Assembly: GCA_025201865.1 (NCBI GenBank)
Contig: MU602696.1
Span: 1-61,466, forward strand
DNA: 61,466 nt
Direction: 5' to 3'
Origin: Ramicandelaber brevisporus
Lineage: Eukaryota > Kickxellomycota > Ramicandelaberales > Ramicandelaberaceae
The notes below the pieces were generated by a model. The model made no database searches, was not told the DNA's origin, and saw nothing but the letters and a program-made list of their open reading frames with translations. Numbering within the stretch: the first letter of the stretch is position 1; each line of letters opens with the position of its first letter. Both the position numbers and the translations under genes were made by a program. Positions 30,280 through 40,534 of this stretch are shown here, piece by piece.

Positions 30280-33200
30280 TTAATCAGAAGATGGAGCACC
30301 AAATCCGCCACCGCCCGGAGTCAAGATACGCAAGCGATCATGTGCTTTCACGCGTGCAGTGTTCTTGCCACCAAGCGACAGCACAGTGAAGCCATTGTCG
30401 CCAGAGCCGTTGCGACGCATCCACAGATTGCGACCGCGCTCACCAGCCTCGCCACCTTCCAGTCCGTACGGCGCAAAAACACGACGCTCGCTGAGGATGG
30501 ACACCTCCATGGCTTCCAAAAACTCAATCTCGCGGACTACACCGTTGCCGCCCTTGTGCTTGCCATTGCCACCGGAGCCGTTGCGGATTGAGAACTCGTG
30601 CAAAATGACTGGATAGCGGCGCTCGAGGATCTCAGGATCAGTGATGCGTGTGTTGGTCATGTGAGTGTGGACGCCAGACTGGCCATCCCAGTGCGGACCA
30701 GCACCATGGCCACCAGCAATCGTTTCGTAGTAGCCCCAGCCACCGCTAGTTTCGGTAGGCGGAATGCCAAACGTGAGATTGTTCATGCAGCCCTGGGAAG
30801 CAGCACACGCGCCAAACGCCTTGAGTACAACATCAACGACGCGCTGTGATGTCAGCACATTGCCACCAACAACGGCAGCGCCACGAGACGGCGACAATAA
30901 AGAGTTCTGCGGAATGTGAATCTTAACTGGATTCAGGCAGCCCTGGTTCAATGGGATGTCCGTGCCAACCATGCAGCGCAGAGCGTAGATGATGGCAGCA
31001 TGAGTGACGCTCTCAGGCGCGTTGCAGTTGCCGTAAACCTGCGGTCCAGTGCCATCAAAGTTGAACTCTGCACTTCCATCGACAGGGTCAACAGAAACAC
31101 GCAGCTTGATTGGTGAGCCATCATCCATGCGGTCTTCAGCAGTCAGCAGAGCCTTACCACCACTCTCGCCAGCCCTCTGGTTCTTGGCGCCAACCTCCTT
31201 GAGCAAGCCACGCACTGCCAGCTCGGCGTTGTTACGAATGTGCATCATGTACGCCTGAACAACGTCCAAGCCATACTCGCCAATCAGCTGGCGAACGAGA
31301 GCAATACCCTTGTGGTTGGCCGCAACTTGAGCCTTCAAGTCAGAAATGTTGTCACGCAGGCAGCGAGTACCAGAACAGCCTGGATACTTGGCCGGCTCAT
31401 TCAGCAGCAAGTCGGTAATGCCCTCAGTCTGGAACACGCCGCGGTCCACAAGCTTGAACGACTCGGCCATCATGCCTTCCTCGTATAACTCCTTTGATGT
31501 TGGCGGCATTGAGCCTGGCAGAATACCACCAATGTCGGCATGGTGACCACGAGATGCGACAAAGAACACAATCTCGCCAGAGTTGGTGTCAAACACTGGT
31601 GTAATCACCGTGATGTCAGGCAGATGCGAGCCGCCAGCTTGAGGATGGTTTGTCAACAACACATCTCCGTCGTGCAAGCTGCCCTTCCAGTGCTGCATCT
31701 GGAATTGCACAGCATGGGAGAGTGCGCCAAGATGGACTGGGATATGCGGGGCATTGGCAACGAGACCGCCATCTGGACCAAACAGGGCACACGAAAAGTC
31801 GAGACGCTCCTTGATGTTGGTGGACACTGCGGTTTTCTGGAGAGTGCGGCCCATCTGCTCGGCAATCGACATGAAGCGGTGGGCAAATACCGACAGCTGA
31901 ATCACATCGAGTTCTGGAGTAATGCGCGGACGTGGAGCAGCAGTGGCATCTGGAGATGACGTGGAGATGATAATGTGGCGCGAGAGAATGACAGCGGAGC
32001 AGCCAATCTCAACAACGATGGTGGAGTTGCGGTCAATAATCAAGGCTGGACCAGGGACAACATCGCCAACACTGAGGCTCTCAAGAAGGAAAACGTCCAC
32101 AGAAATACGGCCAGTCTCTTCAAAGTACACGCTGGCTGTAGTGGCACGGAGCTGGGCAGCCAGCTCGTCGCGAACGATGCGCTTCTGGATAGTGGCAGCC
32201 TCGCGATAGGCTGAGATGCCCTGGTCGTCGTGAGAGCGTCCACTGCCACGAACGCGAATGTCGTCAACAATGATCTCGCGCTCTGGCAGAGTGAAGCCAA
32301 ACTCGTGCTTGTGGTTTGACTCGAATGACTTGTCAAATGACCAATCGTCTGCATCGTTGCTGGGCTGCGGAGTCATCAGAGCGCAATCGGTGCCATTGTA
32401 GCGCAGGTTGAGGAAGACCTCAAGCTGAATCTCACCACGGTCAGCACGGAAGCCCTGGCGCTCCAGTTCGGCGCGACATTGATCCTTGAGAGCTGCAACG
32501 CGAGTCTGGATGTCAGCGAGAGAGGATGAACCAAAGGCGGATGCATATGGTTCCTGCACTTCATTGACGGTATCGGCAAGACCAATACCGTAGGCAGACA
32601 GAACAGATGCGTACTTGTGGATGAGAACTGTGCGGATGCCCAAAGAGCGGGCAATTGCACATGCATGCTGAGCACCTGCACCACCAAAGGAGGCCAGGAC
32701 GTGCTGAGATGCATCATAGCCGCGAGCTTCAGTCAGAGAGCGAATCGGACGGCACATTGCCTCAACAGCAACCTTCAAGAAGCCAGCAGCAACCTTGTCA
32801 ACATCCAGAGAGTCATCGCCGCTCTCTTGACGAATACGTTCGGCCAGTGGCTCAAACAGCGCCAAAGTAGCTGCGCGATCAAGAGGCTCCTTCTCGGTCT
32901 TACCAAAGATGGCTGGGAAGAAGTCAGGCTGAAGACGACCAAGAAGCAAATTGGCATCGGTGACGGTGAGTGGACCGCCTTTGCGATAACAAGCTGGACC
33001 CGGATGGGCACCAGCAGACTCTGGACCAACAGCGTAGAGGCCATTGCGGAACTCGAGGATGGATCCACCGCCAGCAGCAACAGTGTTGATGTCGAGCTGT
33101 GGAGCCTGCACGGTGATACCAGCGGTGGTGGTTTCAAACAAGTGTTCAAAGCGACCATCGAAGCGGGACACATCGGTGGAGGTTCCACCCATATCAAATC

Positions 33201-34308
33201 CAATCAGCGGCGCACCGCGTCCCCAGTCGTTGCCCAGCGTGTCATCAGGGCTACGTGGTTCGTATGACGTCTTTGAGTAGCCAACTACGCCACCAGCCGG
33301 GCCAGAAAGAATAGCACGCAAGCCAGAGAAGCCATTGGCTGGAGCCAGACCGCCGTCGCTCTGCATGAACTGGAGCAAAGCACGTCCGTTGGCCGAGCTG
33401 TCATTGACCAAGTCGCCTTGGAAGCCAGATGCAAAGCCAGAAATGTAAGACTGAATGCAGGGCGATAGGTATGCATCAGCCACAGCAGAATGGCCGCGGG
33501 GAACAGCCTTAATCATCGGCATCACATCCGATGACAGAGTTACATGGGTGAAGCCAATGCGGCGTGCAATCTCGCCAGCACGCTGCTCGTGATCAGGGAA
33601 AGTGTATGAATGCAGCAAACAAATGGCAACACTGCGGAATCCCTCTTCGAACAGCGCCTTCAAATCACTCTCAACTTGAGCCTCATCTAGATCCTGCAAA
33701 ACACGCACATACTCGCCAGATATACCGCGGCGTACTCCATCAGCCTTCAATTCCTCCGCAGATTTACTGTTTAATTCATCTTGGACACTCATGCCAGCCT
33801 TGCTCGAAGTGTATCCAACCAAAGTGACGCGCTCATCAACCTGAACAACCTTCTGGTGAAGCACATCTGGTTTACGAATGGCCAAGTCAAATATCTTTGG
33901 TCTACTCTGGTTTCCAATGGATAACAAATCGGCAAATCCCTTTGTAATTAGCAATGCACACTGCTCGCCTTTGCGTTCCAACAATGCATTGGTAGCCACG
34001 GTTGTTCCCATTCTGATGAACTCAATCTCCGACGTGTCAATCAGCTCATTGCGCGAGATTGACTTGCCAGTTACATGTTCCAATATGCGCCGGATACCTT
34101 CACGCGGTGCATCCGGATAGTTGAGCGGGTCAACACTAAGCAGCTTGACCACAAACTCGACGCGCTCTTCATCTGAACCAGATGAGGAAGAAGACGAAGA
34201 AGAAGACGAAGAGGAAGCCGGGTTTGGGATATACGACGCGATGCAATCTGTAAAAGTACCACCACGATCGATACAGATACGAACCTTGTGGCCTTTGGCA
34301 GTCGTCAT
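30280..34308 (-). CDS. OXP1: 5-oxoprolinase (ATP-hydrolysing)
   Basis: A 1342-residue enzyme that hydrolyses 5-oxoproline to glutamate with ATP in the glutathione (gamma-glutamyl) cycle, in the cytosol. The N-terminal half is hydantoinase A-like: [17 protein letters not shown] at the start, [15 protein letters not shown], and the nucleotide-binding [17 protein letters not shown] near 385-400. The C-terminal half from about residue 795 is hydantoinase B-like: [40 protein letters not shown] and HLGALSHAV, then [15 protein letters not shown]. Length agrees with yeast Oxp1 (about 1286). ATG 34308 gives the usual family start; the frame upstream is a leader. A poly-Ser/Asp insert lies near residue 30-45. 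The gene is intronless despite its size. Confidence 0.95.
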   Translation of the reverse strand: MTTAKGHKVRICIDRGGTFTDCIASYIPNPASSSSSSSSSSSSGSDEERVEFVVKLLSVDPLNYPDAPREGIRRILEHVTGKSISRNELIDTSEIEFIRMGTTVATNALLERKGEQCALLITKGFADLLSIGNQSRPKIFDLAIRKPDVLHQKVVQVDERVTLVGYTSSKAGMSVQDELNSKSAEELKADGVRRGISGEYVRVLQDLDEAQVESDLKALFEEGFRSVAICLLHSYTFPDHEQRAGEIARRIGFTHVTLSSDVMPMIKAVPRGHSAVADAYLSPCIQSYISGFASGFQGDLVNDSSANGRALLQFMQSDGGLAPANGFSGLRAILSGPAGGVVGYSKTSYEPRSPDDTLGNDWGRGAPLIGFDMGGTSTDVSRFDGRFEHLFETTTAGITVQAPQLDINTVAAGGGSILEFRNGLYAVGPESAGAHPGPACYRKGGPLTVTDANLLLGRLQPDFFPAIFGKTEKEPLDRAATLALFEPLAERIRQESGDDSLDVDKVAAGFLKVAVEAMCRPIRSLTEARGYDASQHVLASFGGAGAQHACAIARSLGIRTVLIHKYASVLSAYGIGLADTVNEVQEPYASAFGSSSLADIQTRVAALKDQCRAELERQGFRADRGEIQLEVFLNLRYNGTDCALMTPQPSNDADDWSFDKSFESNHKHEFGFTLPEREIIVDDIRVRGSGRSHDDQGISAYREAATIQKRIVRDELAAQLRATTASVYFEETGRISVDVFLLESLSVGDVVPGPALIIDRNSTIVVEIGCSAVILSRHIIISTSSPDATAAPRPRITPELDVIQLSVFAHRFMSIAEQMGRTLQKTAVSTNIKERLDFSCALFGPDGGLVANAPHIPVHLGALSHAVQFQMQHWKGSLHDGDVLLTNHPQAGGSHLPDITVITPVFDTNSGEIVFFVASRGHHADIGGILPGSMPPTSKELYEEGMMAESFKLVDRGVFQTEGITDLLLNEPAKYPGCSGTRCLRDNISDLKAQVAANHKGIALVRQLIGEYGLDVVQAYMMHIRNNAELAVRGLLKEVGAKNQRAGESGGKALLTAEDRMDDGSPIKLRVSVDPVDGSAEFNFDGTGPQVYGNCNAPESVTHAAIIYALRCMVGTDIPLNQGCLNPVKIHIPQNSLLSPSRGAAVVGGNVLTSQRVVDVVLKAFGACAASQGCMNNLTFGIPPTETSGGWGYYETIAGGHGAGPHWDGQSGVHTHMTNTRITDPEILERRYPVILHEFSIRNGSGGNGKHKGGNGVVREIEFLEAMEVSILSERRVFAPYGLEGGEAGERGRNLWMRRNGSGDNGFTVLSLGGKNTARVKAHDRLRILTPGGGGFGAPSSD

Positions 34309-34460
34309 CTCAATAAAACAGCAAGGAAAAAGAAAGTAGTTTGTTACAAAATCTACGTGACAATGAGGAAGATGCAAGAAAGCACGGAAACTGTGAGAAA
34401 GAAGAAAAGAAGAAAAAACACCCAATTATAAAGCAACAGCAAGAAGTAGGATTTGTCAAC

Positions 34461-35372
34461 CTATTCTTCGCCATTGTTGTCGTTGCTGTCCTCGTTGTTA
34501 TCGTCGAATTGCAACTTGTGAGCAGTCATCATCCATTTGGGTCTCTTGGTCATGCGTTCCTCAAACTCCCGTACTCGCTTCTCGGTGGCTGCCTCCCTTT
34601 CTTGCTGTTCTTGCTGCCGATACTGTTGCTGTTCTTGCTGTTGCTGCTGTTCCACCGCGTCGTCTTTTGGATTGTCCGATTTTCGTGCACTATTATCATC
34701 ACTTTCGTGTGTTTGCTTGGATGTTATCGATTTGCTCTTCTTTTCTTTCTTTTCTTTCTTTTCTTTCTTTGGCTTCTTTCCAAGCAATTCGCGTTCTAGC
34801 TTCGCAATCTCATCCAATACAGCCGAGTCATCATTGTTTGGCGATTGTTCCTGTGGCGCTGGTTTGTTTGCATCTGCCGACTCTCCAATGTTCAAATCGG
34901 GGAAAGGATTGTCAACGACATGTGCCTCGACTATCCGCGGCTCTTTAGCACCGCTCACTATCCGCTCCAGTATGTATAACATTGTCGTTTCAATTTCGCC
35001 AACAACGACATAACCCTTGTCCAATTCATGCGATCTTGCAAGTGTCAACACAAGGCTCGCATGTCTACCCAGTGACAATCCAACGAGTCCCTTCTTGTCA
35101 AACCTGGCACGCCTCGCATCTCCCACGTCCACTCGATCCAGCGCAGTCCCAATGCTGCTGTCATTCTGTTTCAGCTCGATATCAGATGTATGCACGTGAC
35201 GGCCAGACGCTCCTGCAAATAGGCGAGCATCATTGAAAGCTCTGCCTGCAGCAAGGCGAATGAGCAGTCTACAGTGATCAGGCACTCTGTTTGGCCATAG
35301 CCGCACCGGCACAACACCCTCCGTCGTTTCGAGATTAACAACGCCTGCACTGTAGGAAGACAATCTACCCAT
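34461..35372 (-). CDS. CWC27: CWC27-like cyclophilin-type spliceosome protein (degenerate active site)
   Basis: A 303-residue protein with an N-terminal cyclophilin-like domain (about 1-165) and a charged tail, the layout of CWC27, a spliceosome-associated cyclophilin. It starts MGRLSSYSAGVVNLETTEG, keeps VPVRLWPNRVPDHCRLLIRL and KKGLVGLSLGRHASLVLTL, and ends the domain with EPRIVEAHVVDNPFPDL, the CWC27-type NPF/DD exit. The segment that in active cyclophilins reads FHRxxxxFxxQGGD is here LFAGASGRHVHTSDIEL. The catalytic Arg and Gln are missing, and isomerase activity is unlikely. The tail has Lys/Glu-rich and poly-Q coiled coil, then TKRPKWMMTAHKLQF, which fits the conserved C-terminal block of CWC27-like proteins. 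It is divergent from MCT1, with 114 bases between start codons. Confidence 0.72.
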   Translation of the reverse strand: MGRLSSYSAGVVNLETTEGVVPVRLWPNRVPDHCRLLIRLAAGRAFNDARLFAGASGRHVHTSDIELKQNDSSIGTALDRVDVGDARRARFDKKGLVGLSLGRHASLVLTLARSHELDKGYVVVGEIETTMLYILERIVSGAKEPRIVEAHVVDNPFPDLNIGESADANKPAPQEQSPNNDDSAVLDEIAKLERELLGKKPKKEKKEKKEKKSKSITSKQTHESDDNSARKSDNPKDDAVEQQQQQEQQQYRQQEQQEREAATEKRVREFEERMTKRPKWMMTAHKLQFDDNNEDSNDNNGEE

Positions 35373-35486
35373 TACACTTACTCACACCTGCTCGCACTTA
35401 CTCGTTCACAGACACACGAATCACTGCAGTATATTTTTTGACGATAAAAAAAAATCAAAAGAGCATCAAGAAGCGTAACAGTGCGC

Positions 35487-36689
35487 ATGATGGGAACGAA
35501 GTTGTCACCGTTACTTGTGCTTTGTCGGCACAGGCCGTGCAGACAGCTCAGCCGGTCGTTTGCCTCAGCATCTGCGACTCTGTTGAAGCAATCAGAGCAG
35601 TCATCGTCGCCTTTACCAACAGCGACACAACGCCAAAGAACCGCACTGGTGTTTCCAGGGCAGGGTTCACAGCTTGTGGGCATGGGCCGTGACTTTTACG
35701 ATAGCTCGCCGGCTGCACGCGCTGTGTTCAACCAAGTCGACGAAGCTCTTGGTGAACCACTGTCTCACCTTATCTTTGATGGACCAGCTCGGACACTGGA
35801 GCTCACTCGGAATGCACAGCCAGCCATTTTAGCGACCAGTATTGCGATTGTACGCGCGATCGAAGAAGCACTAGGCAAGGATCGGTACATTTCACAGCTG
35901 GCCGCGTATTCTTTGGGCCACTCGCTTGGCGAGTATTCTGCATTGGTGGCGACAGGTAGTTTGAAACTGGCGGATGCAGCCAGACTGGTCAGACTGCGCG
36001 GCGAAGCAATGCAAGCCGCTGTTGATGCACTGCCTCCTCGGCATCGGCCAACTGCAATGACTGCGCTTGTATTGCCTCGACGTCAGACTAAAGAAAGCAA
36101 GGAAGTGGAAGGAATGTTGACTGCATTTGAGAATGTGGTTAAAGACGTGCAGGACGCACTCGAGGTTGAAGGCGACGGGGATATTGTCCAAGTTGCTAAT
36201 CTGAATTCATCATTCCAAGTGGTCATCAGTGGCACGAAGCGTGGAGTTGACATTGCATCCCGTGCACTTCAGGATCGGAGAGTTGCTGCTCGCGCTGTTG
36301 ACTTGCCAGTATCTGCTCCGTTCCATTGCAGTTTGATGGCTCCAGCAGCCGATGCACTGCGACCAGCTTTAGATGATGTCCCATTTGCGCCACCTGCATC
36401 AACCATTGTTGCAAATGTCACTGCACGTCCAATCGCCAATGTGAATGACATTCCAACACTTCTTGTTCGGCAAGCTACCGCTCCAGTTCAATGGCATCGA
36501 TCTGTCATGTGGTGCAAAAACGAAGCCCACGTCAACGAATGGATCTCCGTTGGTCCTGGTCGCGTTATTTCAAACTTGCTGAAGAAAGAATTGCCGGCCA
36601 AAGAGGCCACTGTGCTGAGCGTGGCTAGTCCGGATGAAGTCATAGCTCTGTGCGATCATTTCAAGTCACGTTCAGGTTCAGGCGTTTAG
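35487..36689 (+). CDS. MCT1: Mitochondrial malonyl-CoA:ACP transacylase
   Basis: A 400-residue FabD-type enzyme that loads malonate onto mitochondrial acyl carrier protein for type II fatty-acid and lipoate synthesis. The N-terminus, MMGTKLSPLLVLCRHRPCRQ and on to residue 45, is Arg/Ser-rich without acids: a mitochondrial presequence. The catalytic domain opens with TALVFPGQGSQLVGMG. The nucleophile elbow is GHSLGEYSAL, with Ser146. The second catalytic residue is in VSAPFHCSLM, with His280. PVQWHRSV and EWISVGPGRVISNLLKK follow in the expected order. It is about 100 residues longer than FabD because of the presequence and a loop near 200-225. The start is ATG 35487; a second ATG follows immediately. 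The promoter is shared with the CWC27-like gene. Confidence 0.94.
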   Translation: MMGTKLSPLLVLCRHRPCRQLSRSFASASATLLKQSEQSSSPLPTATQRQRTALVFPGQGSQLVGMGRDFYDSSPAARAVFNQVDEALGEPLSHLIFDGPARTLELTRNAQPAILATSIAIVRAIEEALGKDRYISQLAAYSLGHSLGEYSALVATGSLKLADAARLVRLRGEAMQAAVDALPPRHRPTAMTALVLPRRQTKESKEVEGMLTAFENVVKDVQDALEVEGDGDIVQVANLNSSFQVVISGTKRGVDIASRALQDRRVAARAVDLPVSAPFHCSLMAPAADALRPALDDVPFAPPASTIVANVTARPIANVNDIPTLLVRQATAPVQWHRSVMWCKNEAHVNEWISVGPGRVISNLLKKELPAKEATVLSVASPDEVIALCDHFKSRSGSGV

Positions 36690-37112
36690 CGATGTAAACA
36701 CCCCTCCCCCCACATATGTATGAATGATTGATATCGCCATTTCTTGATCAATAAAGTATGTTGTAATAACAAGATTAACCTATACAAACCAGCTAAAGTT
36801 TTTTTTAAAACATCTCAATCCAGTTGTGCCTTTGTAAGTTCACGGGAATGACGCGGCTCTTAAAACGTACACACCAACGTCACATGTTCGGAAGATAAGT
36901 GTCGGCTCGCAGTGGTTGGTTGAAAGTTGACACGGTTGGTTCATACAAATTGAAAAAAACACTTCCACGCTATTGCTCTTTTTGCGCTCTTTGTGCTCAT
37001 CTTCAGAAACCACACAACACAATACAAGACAGTACAGCACAGCACAGCACAGCACAGCACAGTACGTCGCTTGCTTGCATACATACAGACATACTCTCTC
37101 CCTCTACACATA
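36690..37112. other. Intergenic region MCT1 / SDR
   Basis: A 423-base gap holding the MCT1 3' flank (AATAAA at 36750-36755), a T-run at 36798, and the SDR leader with the CAGCA array. No gene was seen. Confidence 0.5.
37035..37061 (+). repeat. CAGCA pentanucleotide repeat
   Basis: Five tandem CAGCA units in the leader of the SDR gene, about 55 bases before its ATG. Confidence 0.85.
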
Positions 37113-37907
37113 ATGGACATTGAGACACTCTTTGGAGTCAAGGGCAAATCCGTGCTTGTCACGGGCGGTTCTCGCGGCATCGGTCTTATGATTGCTGCTG
37201 GCTTCGTTCAGAACGGTGCACGCGTGTACATCTCCTCCCGCAAAGCCTCCGTGTGTGAAGCCGTTGCTGCAGGCCTCAACAAGCGCGGGTGGGCAGGCGT
37301 CGCCATCTCTCTCCCAGCTGATCTTGCTTCATACGCAGAATGCCAGCGCATTGCCGCCGAGATTGCCAAGCGCGAGCCCAATGGCCTGAATGTTCTCGTG
37401 AACAACGCAGGTGCCAACTGGGGTGCGCCAATCGAGGAGTATCCAGATCAGGCATTCGATAAGGTGATGGAGTTGAACACGAAGCGCATCTTCACGTTGA
37501 CCCAGCAGCTGCTTCCAAGCCTTGAGAAGGCCGGCAATAGCGCTGACCCGGCTCGTGTCATCAACATTGGATCGGTCGATGGTATTCGTGTGCCAGAGTT
37601 GTCGACATACGCCTATTCTGCATCAAAGGCCGCCACCCACCATTTGTCGAGAGTCCTGGCTGCAAATCTGGCGAACCGTCACATTACTGTCAACTCAGTT
37701 GCGCCAGGTCCATTCGAGAGCAAGATGATGGCAGAAACTCTCAAGAGCTTTGGTGAGGTGATTGTGGCTGGCATTCCGCTGGGTCGCATTGGACAGCCGG
37801 AGGATATGGCCGGTGTGTGCATCTATCTGGCATCAAAGGCTGGTGCATACGTTACTGGTGCTTTGATTGCAGTCGATGGCGGTGCATTGGTCAGACCAAA
37901 GATGTAA
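37113..37907 (+). CDS. Short-chain dehydrogenase/reductase (SDR), 3-oxoacyl-ACP reductase-like
   Basis: A 264-residue classical SDR. It has the cofactor motif TGGSRGIG (17-24) with SSRK after the second strand, which favours NADP(H), and the NNAG motif in VLVNNAGANWG. The catalytic triad or tetrad is visible as Ser154 (NIGSVDG), Tyr168 and Lys172 (YSASK). The end, PLGRIGQPEDMAGVCIYLAS followed by GALIAVDGGAL, is typical of FabG/RhlG-like reductases. Such fungal proteins often act on 3-oxoacyl or polyol substrates; the substrate cannot be told from sequence. It has no signal peptide. ATG 37113 is the only start that gives a proper N-terminus; the upstream frame is the CAGCA leader. Confidence 0.9.
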   Translation: MDIETLFGVKGKSVLVTGGSRGIGLMIAAGFVQNGARVYISSRKASVCEAVAAGLNKRGWAGVAISLPADLASYAECQRIAAEIAKREPNGLNVLVNNAGANWGAPIEEYPDQAFDKVMELNTKRIFTLTQQLLPSLEKAGNSADPARVINIGSVDGIRVPELSTYAYSASKAATHHLSRVLAANLANRHITVNSVAPGPFESKMMAETLKSFGEVIVAGIPLGRIGQPEDMAGVCIYLASKAGAYVTGALIAVDGGALVRPKM

Positions 37908-37945
37908 AAAAAAAACCAAAACAAAAAGGTATTATTTTTAACTGC

Positions 37946-39154
37946 CTACGCGGAAACAGGCTGACATTGTATGTGAAAGGCTTTAGGAACATGCGATGGG
38001 TCCATCTGAGGACTGAATGTGCGAACAGTAGGCAGCGATGGACCGAGTTGAGGTGACAGCGAGGCTAGTCCGATGTTGAGTGCAATGTGGCGGTTGCACT
38101 GACTGCATGGTTCGTAAAATAGAGTGCGATAGGAACTCAGCCACTCGACGAACCGAACAATGCGTGTCTCGGACTTGAGGGAGGAGTTGGACAGGAAAGC
38201 ATCGCATGCGTGCAGAATTGGATTGACGAGGGATGTGAATGTCGGCGACACGGCATTCGCTTGGCCTGGCCGCGGATTAGCTGGATGCACTTTGACTCGC
38301 AATGCAGTCAGGCTGTCAGCATTGATCGAGACGGCTGCAGTGAGTACATTTACAACTGTGCAATTCAGAGTGAAGAAACCAGCTGCAGACTGGCGATCAA
38401 CAGAGACTGATACATCGTTGGCCAAATTGGATAGCCGCAGCTGCTCTCGCAGTAGTTCTTCCAAGCGAGCCACATCCAACACACCACTCTTCTCGCTTGA
38501 TACATCATCGAGGTTTGGCGGCAGTGGCTGCAAAACAGCCGGCTCAGGAATCCTGCTCACAGCCTCTGCGGCTTCTTTCAACGCAATCCGCGTCTGCTCC
38601 ACTTCCCACATTGCATCGAATCCCGGCGTCTTTGCAATTCTATCCACCACTTGATTCTGTATTCTCCAGTGCCGCACCAGATCCGCAGCTTGGCAAATCT
38701 TGCTGGTGTTCGCCATTGCCACCTGCGCGTCTTTTGCTGCACCAGACGCCTGAATAATCCGAGCCAAAACTGCTGCTGAATCCGATGTGATTCCGCCCGA
38801 TGCTGTAATCAGCTGATAGAGTGCAGATTTGGCGCGCAGAAGCTCGTTGATGGTTGCGTCGAGAGTAGGAACCATCCGCTCATTGTTCTGCTCAAACCAG
38901 TTCATGATGATGTTTGCATTGTGAGCAAGAGTGGATGCAGAAGCAGCTTCTGCTGCTGTCGATGCTTGGACAGGCTGAGCTTGCTGAGCTTGCTGGTGTT
39001 GCTGTTGTTGTTGTTGCTGTTGTTGTGCACCAGGTCGCTGTGCAGGCTGCACAGGAGTACCAGCGATGGTCTGATCAGGCGTGGCGGCGGCTGTTGTTGG
39101 CGTGGCAGTGTTCGCGCCACGAGGCTGCGCAGGACGTGGAGTTGGTCTGCTCAT
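37946..39154 (-). CDS. MED27: Mediator complex subunit 27
   Basis: A 402-residue protein with an N-terminal Pro/Thr/poly-Q extension (1-70). A helical core follows (NIIMNWFEQNNERMVPTLDA and onward). Near the C-terminus is the MED27 signature: FVEWLSSYRTLFYEPCSQC, where the CxxC is followed about 45 residues later by a His-x-x-Cys (AFHIQC), probably a zinc site. SLPTVRTFSP sits between them, corresponding to the LPP-x-x-R block of the family. MED27 is part of the Mediator tail that links activators to RNA polymerase II (the budding-yeast counterpart is Med3). The start is ATG 39154. Its stop is 38 bases from that of the convergent SDR gene; the kinase-like ORF starts 166 bases away on the other strand. 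Confidence 0.8.
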   Translation of the reverse strand: MSRPTPRPAQPRGANTATPTTAAATPDQTIAGTPVQPAQRPGAQQQQQQQQQHQQAQQAQPVQASTAAEAASASTLAHNANIIMNWFEQNNERMVPTLDATINELLRAKSALYQLITASGGITSDSAAVLARIIQASGAAKDAQVAMANTSKICQAADLVRHWRIQNQVVDRIAKTPGFDAMWEVEQTRIALKEAAEAVSRIPEPAVLQPLPPNLDDVSSEKSGVLDVARLEELLREQLRLSNLANDVSVSVDRQSAAGFFTLNCTVVNVLTAAVSINADSLTALRVKVHPANPRPGQANAVSPTFTSLVNPILHACDAFLSNSSLKSETRIVRFVEWLSSYRTLFYEPCSQCNRHIALNIGLASLSPQLGPSLPTVRTFSPQMDPSHVPKAFHIQCQPVSA

Positions 39155-39320
39155 CGAGGCTCTGTTCTGTTCTGTTCGTTTGTTGTTGGTTTGCTGTTGG
39201 TGATTTTTTCAGTTGATATCGCAACAGTAATAACAGCAATAGTAGCAAACAAAGAGCAAGCGAGCACTCGCGAATCTATCAAAGCAAAGCAGTCAGCATA
39301 TAACTGGACCAGAACGCGAG

Positions 39321-39941
39321 ATGTCGAGCAGACCAAACACTACTGTGATAAACGAGACTCAGACACCTGGAGAGCAGCAGCAGCAGCAGCAACTACCACA
39401 GCTGGGCAGTGAACCGAGCGGGTTGGTTAAAGCTGCATTTGATAAATGGAAACTGCTGTATCAAAGAAATAGTAGAAAAGTGCACGATCTAGGGAATGGG
39501 CTTGTATTGAAGGAAATGGATGTTCACAAGTCGTCAAGCATTGAATACTCCAACTTGGTTATGCTGAACGGCAGATTTAAAGCCCCGAAAGCTGTATCTA
39601 CTTGGATAGAAAATGATAAGCGATACATATTAATGGAAAAGAAGGACGGCGTTGCATTGAGCAGTAAATTCGATGATATGAAGCAACAATATATTAGCCT
39701 AATATTCTGTTACACATCGTCTCGGTTTCATCAATTATCTTTGGTTGAAAACATATCAAAAACGAAAGGGACCAGCCTTTTTAATGAATCATTTAGAGAA
39801 CCTCCAGGTATGGACGATCAATCCAGCCCTCTGGGGTTCCAGAGCGAGGACGGCGTGGTTCGGCGACAGGGGCCGGGATGGCTACGGCGACAGCAGCGAG
39901 CAGGGCGAAGACAGCGAGGACGCGCATTTGAGAGTGGATGA
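39321..39941 (+). pseudogene. Truncated aminoglycoside-phosphotransferase-like kinase ORF
   Basis: A 206-codon frame starting at ATG 39321. After a poly-Q stretch, residues 40-125 look like the N-lobe of fungal APH/choline-kinase-like proteins: LGNGLVLKEMDV (the lysine strand), an E-x-x-N-L segment in SIEYSNLVMLNGRFKAPKAV, and RYILMEKKDGVALSS, the typical hinge. The C-lobe, with the HGDxxxxN and DxD catalytic motifs, is absent. From about residue 155 the frame becomes a basic low-complexity tail that is simply the reverse of the secreted-peptide gene at 39793-39927. I read it as a decayed or truncated kinase gene; a short regulatory form is the alternative. Confidence 0.55.
39793..39927 (-). 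CDS. Short secreted peptide precursor (44 residues)
   Basis: A 44-codon gene. It starts MRVLAVFALLAAVAVA, an almost ideal signal peptide with a hydrophobic core and AVA cleavage context. A 27-28 residue remainder follows: a Pro-rich spacer IPAPVAEP, a basic RRPR cluster (25-28) suited to Kex2-like processing, and the end SGTPEGWIDRPYLEVL. It has no cysteines. A TATAAAA box lies 131 bases upstream on the same strand, followed by a CT-rich leader directly before the ATG, the same arrangement as other genes in the window. It lies entirely within and opposite the end of the truncated kinase ORF. I recognise no family. A processed signalling or antimicrobial-type peptide would fit, but this is inference. 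Confidence 0.6.
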   Translation of the reverse strand: MRVLAVFALLAAVAVAIPAPVAEPRRPRSGTPEGWIDRPYLEVL

Positions 39942-40534
39942 GAGAGGTGTGTGAAGGACGGATGGGTTAGAAGGTACGAGAGTTGATGGAAAGAATAGAT
40001 ATGGGTAGAATTGAGCGAGACGCAGAAGTTAAACAGTCAAGGGCAACCGTACTGGGATTTTATAGTGTTGACACACGAAGGGGGGGGGCAGAGATCAATG
40101 TCGTTATCAAATGTATCATCCAGCATGCGATAAACGGAGTTTGGCTGTCAGTGTCACAGGTCGACGGAAGCACAACTTTCCTTGAATTAAAGTTATTGAG
40201 AGGAATGTTCTACTCTGTGAAACGGTGCCTGCTCACAGTCATTCAGTATGATGATCGAACATTCTATACTTTGTACATCTTGCTTAATCGAGAAGGGATG
40301 CCCCCGGCCGCAGACGTTTCCGCGTGCGTACACAGAAGATAACAGCAGTAACCTTTTCTACCTTTAAATCCGCTTCAAATGGTCCTTTTAACAATGCGGC
40401 CGCTTTTAGGCTGTGGTTCCTGTGTTGTTGGGCTGCGAAGCAATCTTGGTGGAATATTTTTCTGTGCAACCCCTCTTTCCTCCTCCTTTTTGAGACACGC
40501 AACAAAACATAAACACAGACTGAGAGAGGGAGAG
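39942..40534. other. Intergenic region peptide gene / GPI10
   Basis: This region of about 590 bases holds the peptide gene's promoter (TATA at 40058), a nine-G run at 40081-40089, and the GPI10 leader. No other gene is supported. Confidence 0.5.
40058..40064 (-). promoter_or_regulatory. TATA box of the 44-residue peptide gene
   Basis: TATAAAA on the minus strand, 131 bases upstream of the ATG at 39927. A pyrimidine-rich leader lies between them. Confidence 0.5.

Noticed and set aside
37035-37061. CAGCA array considered as a CRISPR-like or regulatory repeat
   Set aside because: It is a simple microsatellite without spacers, in a eukaryotic leader.
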